64,000 nt of DNA, taken from Gordius sp. MW1 (Eukaryota > Nematomorpha > Gordioida > Gordea > Gordiidae). How positions within the stretch are numbered: position 1 is the stretch's first letter; each line of letters begins with the position of its first letter. Of this stretch, positions 1 through 12,030 are shown one piece after another. The notes under the pieces were generated by a model that had not been told where the DNA came from, ran no database searches, and saw only the letters and a list, made by a program, of their open reading frames with translations. The stretch spans positions 20,137,245 through 20,201,244 of the forward strand of contig OZ038528.1 in assembly GCA_964036665.1 (NCBI GenBank). The letters run 5' to 3'. Position numbers and translations under genes: made by a program.

Positions 1-122
1 AAGTGATCCAATCTATAAAAATTTAGTTTATTAAATTTATTTTGCATCTGATAAAGCTGTTATAATATAAAATAATGATATTGATATTATTATTTTAATA
101 AATATATATTTTTAGCCATTAC

Positions 123-411
123 CATGGGCGTACGCAGGGGGGGGGGGCAGGGGAGGGCGGCTGCCCCCCCTAATTTTAAAAATAAGATTTTTTTCAATAC
201 AAAAACTCTCAAGAATTAAAAGAAAATCTTGCCCCCCCCCCCTAATTTTCCTCTGCCCTACCCTCATTAGGCTCTGACCCACCCTAATGTGGTTCCCCCC
301 CCCCTCCGAATAGTCGAGACCTTTTTTTTTTTTTTCTTGCTCTCAGGAAAATTTTAGAAAATTTTTTTTTTAATCTGCCCCCCTCTAATTCAATACCTGC
401 GTACGCCCATG
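123..411. mobile_element. G-run hAT MITE, copy 1
   Basis: 16-bp terminal inverted repeats CATGGGCGTACGCAGG / CCTGCGTACGCCCATG with long G and C runs just inside. Flanks GCCATTAC (115-122) and GCATTAC (412-418) are a slightly damaged 8-bp target duplication; other foldback arms keep the uninterrupted site. Confidence 0.85.
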
Positions 412-1309
412 GCATTACATATCATCATCTTTATTGGAAAAAGGCATATAAAAACCATGTTTTTTTAAATATCATTAGACATTGAAATAAGAATAATGTA
501 TTTTATTTAAAGTAAATATAAAGTTAAAAACAGTATAGTGACAAAAAAAATTTCATAAACAACTATCAAATATATAGGAATAGTCCCATTTTTCATATAA
601 TCCATAATCTCAGCAAAACCATATTCTTCCATTCTATTAAATAAATGCTAAATTAATCAAAGTATAAATTAAGTAGAGTAGTTTAATATTTATAATATTA
701 GGGACGTATAAGTCATACATCTAAAAAGGTAAATAACAAACTTTTGCATTAGCTTATATTTATAATCTTAGGAACTTACTTATTAAAAAATACTACAATT
801 TCAACAATTATAAAGGCATACATCTAAAAAGGTAAACAACAATTATAAAAGCATACATCTAAAAAGGTACATAGCAAACTTTTGCATTAGCTTATATTTA
901 TAATCTTAGGAACCAGTGGCGTAGCTAGCCTTTTTGCCTTGGGGGGGGGCTGAGCTGGTCAAATAGGGGGGGGGGCAAAAAAATTTCCTACGCCCACCTT
1001 TAAGAATACAAAATATTTATGTTTCGCGCCCCCCCCCCCAATCCAAAACCTAAATACGACCATGGGTCAAATGCAATTAAAAAAATTTTCCCTCATAAAA
1101 GTTAAACAAACTTAAAATTCCGCTACTACTTTGTGTATTTTTTCTATTAACATCACATTAATATGCCCTCATGTTTATTCATAAATAAAACAAAGTGATG
1201 TAGTTGAAACAATATAGAAAATTTCACATGGTATAAGTTTTGTATAAATGAATTGTAAGGGTAAAAGTGGAACGGGGATATTAACAAGAAATCGTTGACA
1301 TTTTAAAAA

Positions 1310-3100
1310 ATAATAAGCGAAACGCAAAGCTAAGATTGCGATAGCGAAGAACGAGGCTTACATGAGATGGCAAACAATCTCGATACCAGCGGCGACATAG
1401 TCATGTATAAACTCGCAAAGATTAGGGAGAAAAAAAGTCGAGATGTCGGTACACTGAAAGTCATTAAAAGCGAAGAGGGACGAACGTTGTGCAATCGAAG
1501 GAAGTCATCAAAAGATGGAAAGATTATTTCAAAAATATGATGAACAAAACGAATGATAGAAGACCGCTAGAGAGGGTGGAACCGAACTCGAACTTGGTTT
1601 TACCATTGCAGGCTTATGAAGTAGGAGCGCAACTAAAAAAGATGCGGAAAGGGAAAGCGCTAGGTCCCGATGATTTACCGATCGAAGCTTAGCTTGGGTA
1701 CAAAGGAGAAGGAATCGACATAATGACAGGCCTATTTAACGCTATGCTGTATGAGAGTCGTATCCCTGACCAATGGAGGGAGAGTACGATCATACCCATA
1801 TACAAAGGCAAAGGAGACGCGCAGGAATGTGGTAACTTTAGAGGTATCAAGTTGACCTGCCACTCACTAAAACTACTAGAAAGGGTGCTAGTGAAAAGGC
1901 TCAATGACGAAGTTAGTCTCTCGCCCAATCAGTTTGGATTCGTGGCCGGTAAATCAACGATGGACCCAATCTTTGCGTTGAAGCAGACGATGGAAAAATA
2001 TGGCGACAAAAAAAAGAACTTACACATGGTCTTTATCGATTTAGAAAAGGCCTACGATACGGTTCCGAGAGACTTAATATGGTGGTCCTTTAGAGCCAGA
2101 AATATACCCGAAGGATATGTTCGACTTATCAAAGAAATGTATAATGGCGCGGTTGCATCTGTTAGGACTCCCGTAAGAGAAACAAAACCCTTCCGAATAA
2201 TGATTGGACTACATCAAGGGTCAGCGTTAAGCCCATTCTTGTTTAATCTAATTATGGATAACAAAGAACTTGCACAAGCCAGCCCCTTGGACTATGCTAT
2301 ATGCCGATGATATTGTCCTATGCGATGAAACAAGAAAAGGGGTTTTTCATCAGGCGAAAAAATGGTCAGAACGTTTTTCGGAATTCGGGTTAAAGGTCAG
2401 CGAGAAGAAAACGGTTTACATGCAAACGATGGGCGGTAGTCTGCAAATGCACAAAAATGACGGTCCAATGTACACGGAGGTTGATAAGTTCACAATTCAC
2501 ATATCTTGGCTCGCTATTGCATCAAGAGGGAGGATGTATTGCCGAAGTCCATTCTCGGATCAAGAAAGCATGGCTCAAGTGGCGCAGCATCTCCGGTGTC
2601 ATGTGTGACAAAAAGATACCAATTTGGTTGAAAAGCAAGGCGTACAAAACCATCGTGCGACCGGTCTTGCTTTACGGGAGCGAAACATGGGCTGTAACCA
2701 CCGCGGAGGAGAAACTCTTGCAAGTCACGGAAATGAGAATGGTGCGATGGAGCTTAGGCTACACCAAGCTGGATCGCATGACGAACGAATCCTTGATGAC
2801 AAAGATGAGTATACAAGCGACGAAGGACTTCTTAAGAGAAAATCGACTGATGTGGTACGGCCATGTATTACGAAGAGACGAAGACGATGTCACACAGCAA
2901 ACGCTGGAGATGGACGTGCCTGGAAGAAGAGGAAGGGGCAGACCACGTGCCACCTGGAAACGACTGGTCGAAAAGGATATGGACGTCAAACAGATGGAAA
3001 TTGGCATGGCATTTACGCGACTCAGATGGAAGAGGCTGCTGAAAACTTACCCCACGTCTGTGGGACTTTCAACACGATAAAGAAGAAGAAAAATGCAAAT
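1310..3100 (+). mobile_element. RTE-clade LINE, 5'-truncated, decayed
   Basis: Reverse-transcriptase fragment of the RTE type (the group often labelled craniofacial development protein 2-like). Seen in order: GKALGPDDLPIEA, IIPIYKGKGDAQECGNFRGI, NQFGFVAGKSTMDPIFAL, the catalytic-A motif MVFIDLEKAYDTV, GLHQGSALSPFLF, the active-site YADDIVL, then the C-terminal WLKWRSISGVMCD, VTEMRMVRWSLGYTKLDR and GRRGRGRPRATWKR. The apurinic endonuclease domain is missing, so the copy is 5'-truncated. It has one in-frame TAG near 1690 and frame changes near 2255 and 2490. It ends in an AAG/GAA-rich tail near 3080-3100 and lies inside the hAT element, so it is younger than that element. Confidence 0.88.
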
Positions 3101-4002
3101 AGTTAAAAAACGATATAACAAAGTTTTTATAAAAATTACTGCCACAACCCCAAAAATCTTGGCCTTATATATAACAAATTTTAATTTAACATATGCAATA
3201 TTGGCAGCAGTTTCAGGCAGCATTATATCAGGAGAACAATGAGAACATTTAAAAGCCTTTTTAATGTGATCCTCAAAAGCGTAATTATGACATAAAATTT
3301 AAAAAAATAATTATGAAATTAGAATTCGTTCAAGAATAAGTATTTAGAAGTTATTCCCCATGATATTATAGATATATTTATCACCTATAAATTAAAACGA
3401 ACTAATAAATTCAACGGCTAAATGAACCTTAAAAATATTCTGTCACAATTAAGTGAATCAAAATTTTATTTGATAATTTTAGATTAAATTAGAGATGTGA
3501 GATGCACAGAACAACTTAGCGTCTAAAGACAAACATAATGAATTTTTTTAGGATTTTTATCCCTTGAAAGTTTTGATGCGTTAACAATTGTATAAAATTC
3601 AGCAATTGGTTATTAATATTAATTTGTCAAACTTATGATGGGATATCACTAATAAAGGAAAAAAATAACAATTTTTTGGAAAACTATTGGCTTTATACGT
3701 GAATGTTGTACATAAAAATATGCAAGATATGTTAAACAATAAGCATGTGAGATGGACAATAAAATTGAAATTAGGATGAAATTTTCGTAAATTTAATAAT
3801 ATTTTAATATATTTTGAAAGTGTTAAAAAGTTTTAAACAAGTTTAAAAGCCCAGATAATTTTTCATTAAGTATTAAAATTAGTCTTTTAATAGTAGTTCA
3901 TTACGCATTTTACTCGATGTTGCAAACGAATTTATAATACCATCCGGGGGAATGACATTTATAAAGTCATGTTCTAAGCTCAATAAAGCTTAGGAAGATA
4001 AC

Positions 4003-4203
4003 CTAAATTTTAATCCGTTTTAGCAATGAGAACGATCTTTCGCATAAACATGAAGTTATTGGGATAGTTAAAATTATTTTAATCAAAATGATAAAATTTG
4101 GAAACACTATTGGGGGCAAAATTTTAATAAGTGAAAAAATATCATTGCATTTTATTTTATTTGAAGATAAAGAGTTATAATGTGTTACAAAAATTTTTGC
4201 CAT
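4003..4203 (-). pseudogene. hAT transposase, C-terminal dimerisation fragment
   Basis: The open stretch carries the hATC signature TIPITSCLCERSFS, in which Pro-x-Thr-Ser and Glu-Arg-x-Phe-Ser are the conserved family residues. The rest of the gene is scattered through 5090-3230 with many frame breaks, so no functional transposase is expected. Confidence 0.85.
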
Positions 4204-4605
4204 TTTTATTTCGCCGTCTTCCAGTTTTAATTCATAATGGTTAATTATTTTTGAGAAAAGAGATTTATCGCAAAAAAAGGGGATGAAGGGTTTAAACCTT
4301 CTAAGGAGTTATATAAATTACAAATAATTTCCGAAAATCTTATGTTTATTCTGCTATTATTCTATCCATGATTGAATAATATAAATCCATTTTGAAATCC
4401 ATTAATGAATTAGTAAATTCAAAAAAGTAAAATGTGTCATACTTTTTTGGTTTTTTAATATGTTAAGAAGGTAATAAATCAAAAATTCCAGCTAAATCTT
4501 TTGCCTTATTATAAAGAATTTGATAGTGGTCCTCATTTCTAATATCATTTAAAGTTAATATTAGGCTATTAACCGTTGTAATTGCATTTATTAAATAAAT
4601 AGTTG

Positions 4606-4782
4606 CATGGGCGTACGCAGGGGGGGGCAGGGGGGGGGCGGCTGCCCCCCCCTAATTTATGAAAAAAAAATTTTTTCAATGTAAAAACATTGACAAATTA
4701 AAAAAAATTATGTTTTGCCCCCCTCTAAATGAACTTTTGAACGTTTTGCCCCCCCCTAATTCAAAACCTGCGTACGCCCATG
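4606..4782. mobile_element. G-run hAT MITE, copy 2
   Basis: Terminal repeats CATGGGCGTACGCAGG and its complement, with a perfect 8-bp duplication AATAGTTG at 4598-4605 and 4783-4790. Nested in the hAT transposon. Confidence 0.92.
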
Positions 4783-5304
4783 AATAGTTGGGCTTTGAAA
4801 CTCGTTCTGAACTTTTTGAACAATTTCAAAAATATATTGAAATATTATTAAATTTAGAATTATATCAAAAGGCAAAAAGGTTATGTAAAATCCCATTGGC
4901 TAGCCATGTCTTTTGTCCTTTCTAAATTTTTAAGATAATTAGTTATTGCAGAATAATTATGCAAAAGTCCCATCATCGATTTTAATTTACTTGTCCATCT
5001 CACTGCACAAGGCAGTTCAATGGTTTTATGCTTAGTAATTTAACAACTCTTGCATATTCTTTAGTCCCTCATGGTGGACATCTGAAACTACAGCATCTTT
5101 ATTTTTATTTGTAATATATTAATTAAAACTTTTATTCAGAAACAATAATAATAATCTTTATATTGTTTCTTAATTAAGATAAAAAAAATAATAACGGAAG
5201 GGGCCCGGGGGCCCAAGATTTTTCCCTTGGGGGGGCCCATGGGTCCCGGTTTTTGCTCTTGGGGGGGCCCGGGCCCCCTGGGCCCCCCTCTAGCTACGCC
5301 ACTG

Positions 5305-5650
5305 TTAGGAACTTACTTATTACATACAAAGTTTACTACAATTTCAACAATTTTAGAAGCATACATCTAGAAAGGTAAATAACAAACTTTTGCATTAGCT
5401 TATATTTATAATCTTAGGGACTTACTTATTACAAAATACAAAGTTTACTACAATTTCAACAATTATAGAAGCATACATCTAAAAAGGTAAATAACAAATT
5501 TTTGCATTAGCTTATATTTATAATCTTAGGAACTTACTAATTATAAAATACAAAGTTTACTACAATTTCAACAATTATAGAAGCATACATCTAAAAAAGG
5601 TAAATAACAAACTTTTGCATTAGTTTATATTTATAATCTTAGGAACTTAC
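5305..5650. repeat. ~112-bp tandem repeats (foldback arm 1)
   Basis: About three to four units with core TTAGGAACTTACTTATTAC and CATACATCTAAAAAGG. The same units flank the left side of the hAT insertion at about 690-913, so the hAT element interrupted this run. Confidence 0.85.
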
Positions 5651-6239
5651 TTATTATAAAATACTAAATTATATTGGTAAAAAAGTTTGCAAATTACGTG
5701 ATCTCAAATGAATGTCATTACGTAAAATAAAATGTATGTTTTTCCGAAATTTGAACCAATCATGTTAGTCAAAAAAATCACGTGATTGACAAAACAAGTA
5801 CTTTTTTCGTGTTTTCGGCGTCACGCCTCCACATTCGTTGAAAACACGAAAAAAGTACTTGTTTTGTCGAATCTGGTTCATTAGGCGATTTTTCAGTTCG
5901 CGATCATTGAACACGTGACTGCAACATAATCATTATGCAAATTAAAAATTAAAATAATATAGTATAAATATGATATAATACCATAAATATAATACAATAA
6001 AATAAATATTATACAACAGATTAAATACAATACAATATAATATATATTACATTATACAATTAATATAACCCTAACCCTAATTGGTTGTCGCCTAACAGGT
6101 CAATCGTCTAATGTACAGAAGCGGTTTTGTCAATCACGTGATTTTTTTGAGTAACATGATTGGTTCAAATTTCGGAAAAACATACATTTTATTTTACGTA
6201 ATGACATCCATTTGATATCACGTAATTTGCAAACTTTTT

Positions 6240-6890
6240 TACCAATATAATTTTGTATTTTGTAATAAGTAAGTTCCTAAGATTATAAATATAAACTAAT
6301 GCAAAAGTTTGTTATTTACCTTTTTAGATGTATGCTTCTATAATTGTTGAAATTGTAGTAAACTTTGTATTTTGTAATAAGTAAGTTCCTAAGATTATAA
6401 ATATAAGCTAATGCAAAAATTTGTTATTTACCTTTTTAGATGTATGCTTCTATAATTGTTGAAATTGTAGTAAACTTTGTATTTTGTAATAAGTAAGTTC
6501 CTAAGATTGTAAATATAAGCTAATGCAAAAATTTGTTATTTACTGTTTTAGATGTATGCTTTTATAATTGTTGAAATTGTAGTAAACTTTTTATTTTGTA
6601 ATAAGTAAGTTCCTAAGATTATAAATATAAGCTAATGCAAAAGTTTGTTATTTACCTTTTTAGATGTATGCCTTTATAATTGTTGGAATTGTAGTATTTT
6701 GTAATAAGTAAGTTCCTAAGATTATAAATATAAGCTATGCAAAAGTTTGTTATTTACCTTTTTAAATGTATGCCTTTATAATTGTTGAAATGTAGTATTT
6801 TGTTTGTAATAAGTAAGTTCCTAAGATTATTAATATAAGCTAATGCAAAAGTTTGTTATTTACCTTTTTAGATGTATGCCTTATTAGTCC
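6240..6890. repeat. ~112-bp tandem repeats (foldback arm 2, inverted)
   Basis: About six units in reverse orientation to those at 5305-5650, recognised by repeated AATAAGTAAGTTCCTAAGAT. Unit lengths vary through small deletions. Confidence 0.85.
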
Positions 6891-7520
6891 CTAATATTAT
6901 AAATATTAACTACTTAATTTATACTTTGATTAATTTAGCATTTATTTAATAGAATGGAAGAATATGGTTTTGCTGAGATTATGGATTATATGAAAAATGG
7001 GACTATTCCTATATATTTGATAGTTGCTTATAAAATATTTTTAATTGTTCCTATACTATTTTTACTTTATATTTACTTTAAATAAAATATATTATTCTTA
7101 TTTCAATGTCTAATGATATTTACAAAACATGGTTTTAATATGCCTTTTTCCAATAAAGATGATATGTAATGGCTAAAAATATATATTTAAAATAGTAATA
7201 TCAATATCATTCTTTTATATTATAACAGCTTTATCAGATGCAAAATAAATTTAATAAGTTAAATTTATATAGATTGGATCACTTATAAAAGAATTAAAAC
7301 CAAATATATGACACCTAAGATCATGAGGGATTATAAGATCCTTTATATAAAATAATTATTTAAGTTCCCCACTTTTTATAATAGTTTAAAAACTTAATAC
7401 ATACAAATTGAATTTGTTTATAATGGTTAAAATTAAATATTTAATGAAGCTTAATTTATATTATGTTAAACCTTTATTAAAAAAAATATTAAATGAAGCT
7501 TAATCTATATTATGTTAAAC

Positions 7521-7774
7521 CATGGGCGTACGCAGGTTTTGAATTAGAGGGGGGCAGATTAAAAAAAAAATTTTTTTCTAAAATTTTCCTGAGAGCAAAA
7601 AAAAAAAAAAGGTCTCAACTATCCGGGCAGAGCCTTATGAGGGTGGGCAGAGCAAAATTAGGGGGGGGGGCAAAACAAATTTTTTTTTAATTCTTGAGGG
7701 TTTTTGTATTGAAAAAAATCTTATTTTTAAAATTATGGGGGGGGGGCAGCCCCCCCCCCCTGCGTACGCCCATG
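7521..7774. mobile_element. G-run hAT MITE, copy 3
   Basis: Same terminal repeats, perfect 8-bp duplication TGTTAAAC at 7513-7520 and 7775-7782. Inserted in the outer part of foldback arm 2. Confidence 0.92.
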
Positions 7775-7779
7775 TGTTA

Positions 7780-8060
7780 AACCTTTATTAAAAATCTTAA
7801 CAAATTATTGTATAACAAACACAATTTTTGATTGACATTTATACCAGCCTATAATAATCTTTTTTGCAATTATAGTGCAGAAATACATGATTGACGTGTT
7901 TGATTGATTGATATCGCGTAAATCAATCAAACACGTCAATCATGTATTTCTGCACTATAATTGCAAAAAAGATTATCATAGGCTGGCATAAATGTCAATC
8001 AAAAATGTGGTTTGCTATACAAGATTTTTAATAAAGGTTTAACATAATATAAATTTTTTG
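7780..8060. repeat. Palindrome at the junction of foldback arms 2 and 3
   Basis: Sequence about 7785-7905 is the near-perfect reverse complement of 7915-8045, centred near 7910 (TGATATCGCGTA). The same half-sequence occurs once more, unpaired, at about 10265-10430. Such a perfect hairpin would extrude or stall polymerases. Confidence 0.85.
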
Positions 8061-8185
8061 TTTTAATTTTATTTATTAAATATATTTTGTTTTTTATTTA
8101 TATCAACTTACATATTTAAATTTTATAAATTAAGTTATTATCATATCCTAAAATTTTATATAAAGGATCTTATAATCCCTGATGA

Positions 8186-8538
8186 CATGGGCGTAGCCAG
8201 GTTTTGAATTAGGGGGGGGGGCAGATAAAAAATAAAATTTCCTGAGAGCAAAAAAAAAGGTCTTGACTATCCAAATATAACTAAAATAAAAAAAAAGGTC
8301 TCGACATCCAAAAATTTTCCTGAGAGCAAACGCAACTCCCCTAATTAAACAGTGGGGGCAGCCAGACCCCCTGCCCCCCCCCCGGCAAATTAGGGGAGGG
8401 GGCAGGGGTCCGGCTGCTCCCCTCTGGCTAATTAGTGGGGGCAAATTTTATTTTTTTAAATTTCTAAGGGTTTTTGTATTAATTTTTTTTTTTTAAATTA
8501 GAAGGGGGGGGCAGCCGCCCCCCTGCCTACGCCCATGC
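8186..8538. mobile_element. G-run hAT MITE, copy 4
   Basis: Terminal repeats CATGGGCGTAGCCAGG / CCTACGCCCATG with a perfect 8-bp duplication CCTGATGA (8178-8185, 8539-8546). Longer than its relatives; the interior has partial repeats of the C/G-rich ends. Confidence 0.9.
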
Positions 8539-9089
8539 CTGATGATATTAGGTGTCATATATTTGGCTTTAATTCTTTTATAAGTGATCCAATCTATATA
8601 AATTTAGCTTATTAAATTTATTTTGCATCTGATAAAGCTGTTATAATATAAAATAATGATATTGATATAATTATTTTAATAAATATATATTTTTAGCCAT
8701 TACATATCATCTTTATTGGAAAAAGGCATATTAAAACCATGTTTTGTCAAATATCAATTAGACATTGAAATAAGAATAATATTTTTTATAAGTAAATATA
8801 AAGTAAAAACAGATATCATCTTAATTGGAAAAAGGCATATTAAAACCATGTTTTGTCAAATATCAATTAGTCATTGAAATAAGAATAACATATTTTATTT
8901 AAAGTAAATATAAAGTAAAAACAGTATATATAAAACAATTGTAACAATAAAGTAAGAACTGGAATAGTCCCATTTTTCATATAATCCATAATCTCAGCAA
9001 AACCATATTCTTCCATTCTATTAAATAAATGCTAAATTAATCAAAGTATAAATTAAGTAGTTTAATATTTATAATATTAGGGACTTATA

Positions 9090-9770
9090 AGGCATACATC
9101 TAAAAAGGTAAATAAAAAACTTTTGCATTAGCTTATATTTATAATCTTAGGAACTTACTTATTACAAAATACAAAGTTTAATACAATTTCAACAATTATA
9201 GAAGCATACATCCAAAAAGGCAAATAACAAACTTTTGCATTAGCTTATATTTATAATCTTAGGAACTTACTTATTACAAAATACAAAGTTTAATACAATT
9301 TCAACAATGATAGAAGCATACATCTAAAAAGGTAAATAACAAACTTTTGCATTAGCTTATATTTATAATCTTAGGAACTTACTTATTACAATACAAAGTT
9401 TAATACAATTTCAACAATGATAGAAGCATACATCTAAAAAGGTAAATAACAAACTTTTGCATTAGCTTATATTTATAATCTTAGGAACTTACTTATTACA
9501 AAATACTAAGTTTAATACAATTTCAACAATTATAGAAGCATACATCTAAAAAGGTAAATAACAAACTTTTGCATTAGTTTATATTTATAATCTTAGGAAC
9601 TTATTACAAAATACAAAGTTTACTACATTTCAACAATTATAGAAGCATACATCTAAAAAGGTATGTAATAAACTTTTGCATTAGTTTATATTTATAATCT
9701 TAGGAACTTACTTATTACAAAATACAAGTTTAATACAATTTCAACAATTATAAAGGCATACATATAATGA
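9090..9770. repeat. ~112-bp tandem repeats (foldback arm 3)
   Basis: About six units in forward orientation. After the last unit, 9773-10025 holds an unrelated stretch with a TTAGGG-like run and imperfect inverted GAAAAACTCAGCTCA motifs, absent from the other arms and so probably a separate insertion. Confidence 0.85.
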
Positions 9771-10999
9771 AACTTTTTCGCTCCTGCTCATCTCGCTGAA
9801 AAACTCAGCTCAATGAATCGTGTTATAATTGGGTCAGGGTTAGGGTTAGAATATATTTAATATCTATATATGTTATATAACTTAATATATGTATATATGT
9901 TATATAAAGATATATATAATGAAATAATATTAGCAGTTACTGAATCTGAACATTCATTCATACTTTAAGATTAGTGTCTTAAGTGAGCTGAGTTTTCATT
10001 GAGTTGAGTACAATTCAACTTTTTCAATAGCTGATTATATTGGTGAAAAAGTTTGCAAATTACGTGATCTCACATGTTATTACGTGAAATGAAATGTAAG
10101 TTTTCTGAAATTTGAACCAATCATGTTACTCAAAAAATCACATGATTGACAAAAAAAGTACCTTTTTTTTGTATTCAACGAATGTGGAGGCGTGATTGAC
10201 GATTACGCGATCTCAAACGCTACGTCGTCTCATACGCTACACCGGGCCGGTGTAATGTTCAATTCGCGTATCGTTTGATATCGCGTAAATCAATCAAACA
10301 CGTCAATCATGTATTTCTGCACTATAATTGCAAAAAAGATTATTATAGGCCGGTATAAATGTCAATCAAAATTGTGGTTTGTTATACAATAATTTTGTTA
10401 AGATTTTTCAATAAAGGTTTAACATAATATAAATTAAGCTTCATTAAATATTTAATTTTAACTATTATAAACAAATTCAAATAATTTATATGTATTAAGT
10501 TTTTTAAACTATTATAGAAACTGGGGAACTTAAATAATTATTTTATATAAAAGATCTTATAATTAGGTGTCATATATTTGGTTTTAATTCTTTTATAAGT
10601 AATCCAATCTATATAAATTTAGTTTATTAAATTTATTTTGCATCTGATAAAGCTGTTATAATATAAAATAATGATATTGATATTATTATTTTAATAAATA
10701 TATGTTTTTAGCCATTACATATCATCATCTTTATTGGAAAAAGGCATATTAAAACCATGTTTTGTCAAATATCACTAGACATTGAAATAAGAATAATGTA
10801 TTTTATTTAAAGTAAATATAAAGTAAAAACAGTATAGTAACAAAAACAATTAAATTTTTCATAAACAACTATCAAATATATAGGAATAGTCCCATTTATT
10901 ATATAATCCATATCTCAGCAAAACCATAATCTTCCATTCTATTAAATAAATGCTAAATTAATCAAAGTATAAATTAAGTAGTTTAATATTTATAATATT

Positions 11000-11325
11000 A
11001 GGGACTTATAAGGCATACATCTAAAAGGTAAATAACAAACTTTTGCATTAGCTTATATTTATAATCTTAGGAACTTACTTATTACAAAATACAAAGTTTA
11101 CTACAATTTTAACAATTATAGAAGCATACATCTAAAAAGGTAAATAACAAACTTTTGCATTAGCTTATATTTATAATCTTAGGAACATACTTATTACAAA
11201 ATACAAAGTTTACTACAATTTCAACAATTATAGAAGCATACATCTAAAAAGGTAAATAACAAACTTTTGCATTAGTTTATATTTATAATCTTAGGAACTT
11301 ACTTATCACAAAATACAAGATTATA
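11000..11325. repeat. ~112-bp tandem repeats (foldback arm 4)
   Basis: About three units in forward orientation, followed directly by the inner block that ends the array. Copy number differs between arms (about 3 to 6), as expected of a tandem run that expands and contracts. Confidence 0.85.
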
Positions 11326-11538
11326 TTAGTGAAAAAGTTTGCAAATTACGTGATCTTAAATGCATGTCATTACGTGAAATAAAATGTATGTTTTTCCGAA
11401 ATTTGAACCAATCATGTTACTCAAAAAAATCACGTGATTGACAAAACAAGTACTTTTTTCGTGTTTTCAACGAATGTGGAGGCGTGATTGACGATTACGC
11501 GATCTCAAACGCTACGTCGTCTCATACGGTACACCGGG

Positions 11539-11897
11539 GCTGTTAAAATGAAATTGTAGGCCCGAGCTCGCCCCGCTAAGTTTTTGCAAATCACGGTTCC
11601 AGCCTACGCCCTTCACAAAAAAATCCTATATTATCTGCAGCTTAAACATTTTTTGCCAATACTAAAACAATCATTTAATTATATGTTAAAATTATTCATG
11701 TTAAAAGAATCAGTCTCAAACAGGCTTTTGTTTTTTCCAACAAGCAACGCCCCGTTAAATTTTCACTAGTAACTCTTGAGGCTGCTTTAAACCATTTATG
11801 ATAATTGAAACTCTATGCAAGGTTAATAAACTTAACTAAATTTACCTATATTTGTTAATTATTCACCATACCCTTATTAAAAAATAAGAACAAATTA
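11539..11897. other. No gene seen; G/C-rich edge then AT-rich sequence
   Basis: Begins with a GGCCCGAGCTCGCCCCGC stretch resembling the GGGCC-rich motifs at 12320-12430 and 13500-13600. A 61-codon open stretch at 11584-11769 has no recognisable protein content. Confidence 0.5.
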
Positions 11898-12030
11898 TTG
11901 TGCTCAGTATTTAATTCAATTTTTGCTCAGTAGAATAATAAATTGCTCAGTAGAATAATTAAATGCTCAGTAAAATATTCAAATGCTCAGTAAATTAATG
12001 TTCAGTAATTTAATTATTGCTCATTATTTT
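11898..12030. repeat. Short tandem repeat, TGCTCAGTA core
   Basis: Six to seven imperfect units of about 20-22 bp, each with TGCTCAGTA followed by an AT-rich tail. Not a CRISPR array: the spacers are simply AT-rich repeat remainder and there is no perfect repeat. Confidence 0.8.

Larger units (their letters stand above)
914..5304 (-). mobile_element. hAT-superfamily DNA transposon with perfect 8-bp TSD
   Basis: Terminal inverted repeats CAGTGGCGTAGCTAG / CTAGCTACGCCACTG bound the element. The 8-bp target-site duplication TTAGGAAC is perfect (906-913 and 5305-5312) and the target is a 112-bp repeat unit. The transposase is on the minus strand and decayed. A 66-codon open stretch at 4203-4003 encodes the end of the hAT C-terminal dimerisation domain (ILTIPITSCLCERSFSLLKR), and reading on the same strand near 4860-5060 gives a hAT-like RWTSKLKSM segment. 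An RTE LINE (about 1310-3100) and a MITE (4606-4782) are inserted in it. GC-rich termini (914-1060, 5190-5304) resemble those of the small MITEs nearby. Confidence 0.9.
1..11538. repeat. Giant foldback array of one composite repeat module
   Basis: Four copies of one module lie forward (1-913 continuing 5305 to about 5830), reversed (about 6120-7905), forward (about 7912-10250) and forward (about 10270-11538). The module order is: an outer part with the palindromic motif around 7905 (TGATTGACGTGTTTGATTG), a block running from the AAGTGATCCAATCT motif to GGGACTTATAAGGC, a run of about 112-bp tandem repeats, then an inner block ending in GATCTCAAACGCTACGTCGT. The last motif ends copies three and four at about 10220 and 11510. 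Arms are readily alignable by eye across more than 1 kb with few differences. No protein is encoded. Insertions (hAT 914-5304, MITEs at 123, 7521 and 8186) postdate the array. It could be a foldback DNA transposon or a satellite-like expansion. The window starts inside it. Confidence 0.8.

Noticed and set aside
9090-9770. Regularly spaced repeats that might suggest a CRISPR array
   Set aside because: Units are about 112 bp with no unique spacers, imperfect, and set in an intron-bearing eukaryotic sequence; they are ordinary tandem repeats.
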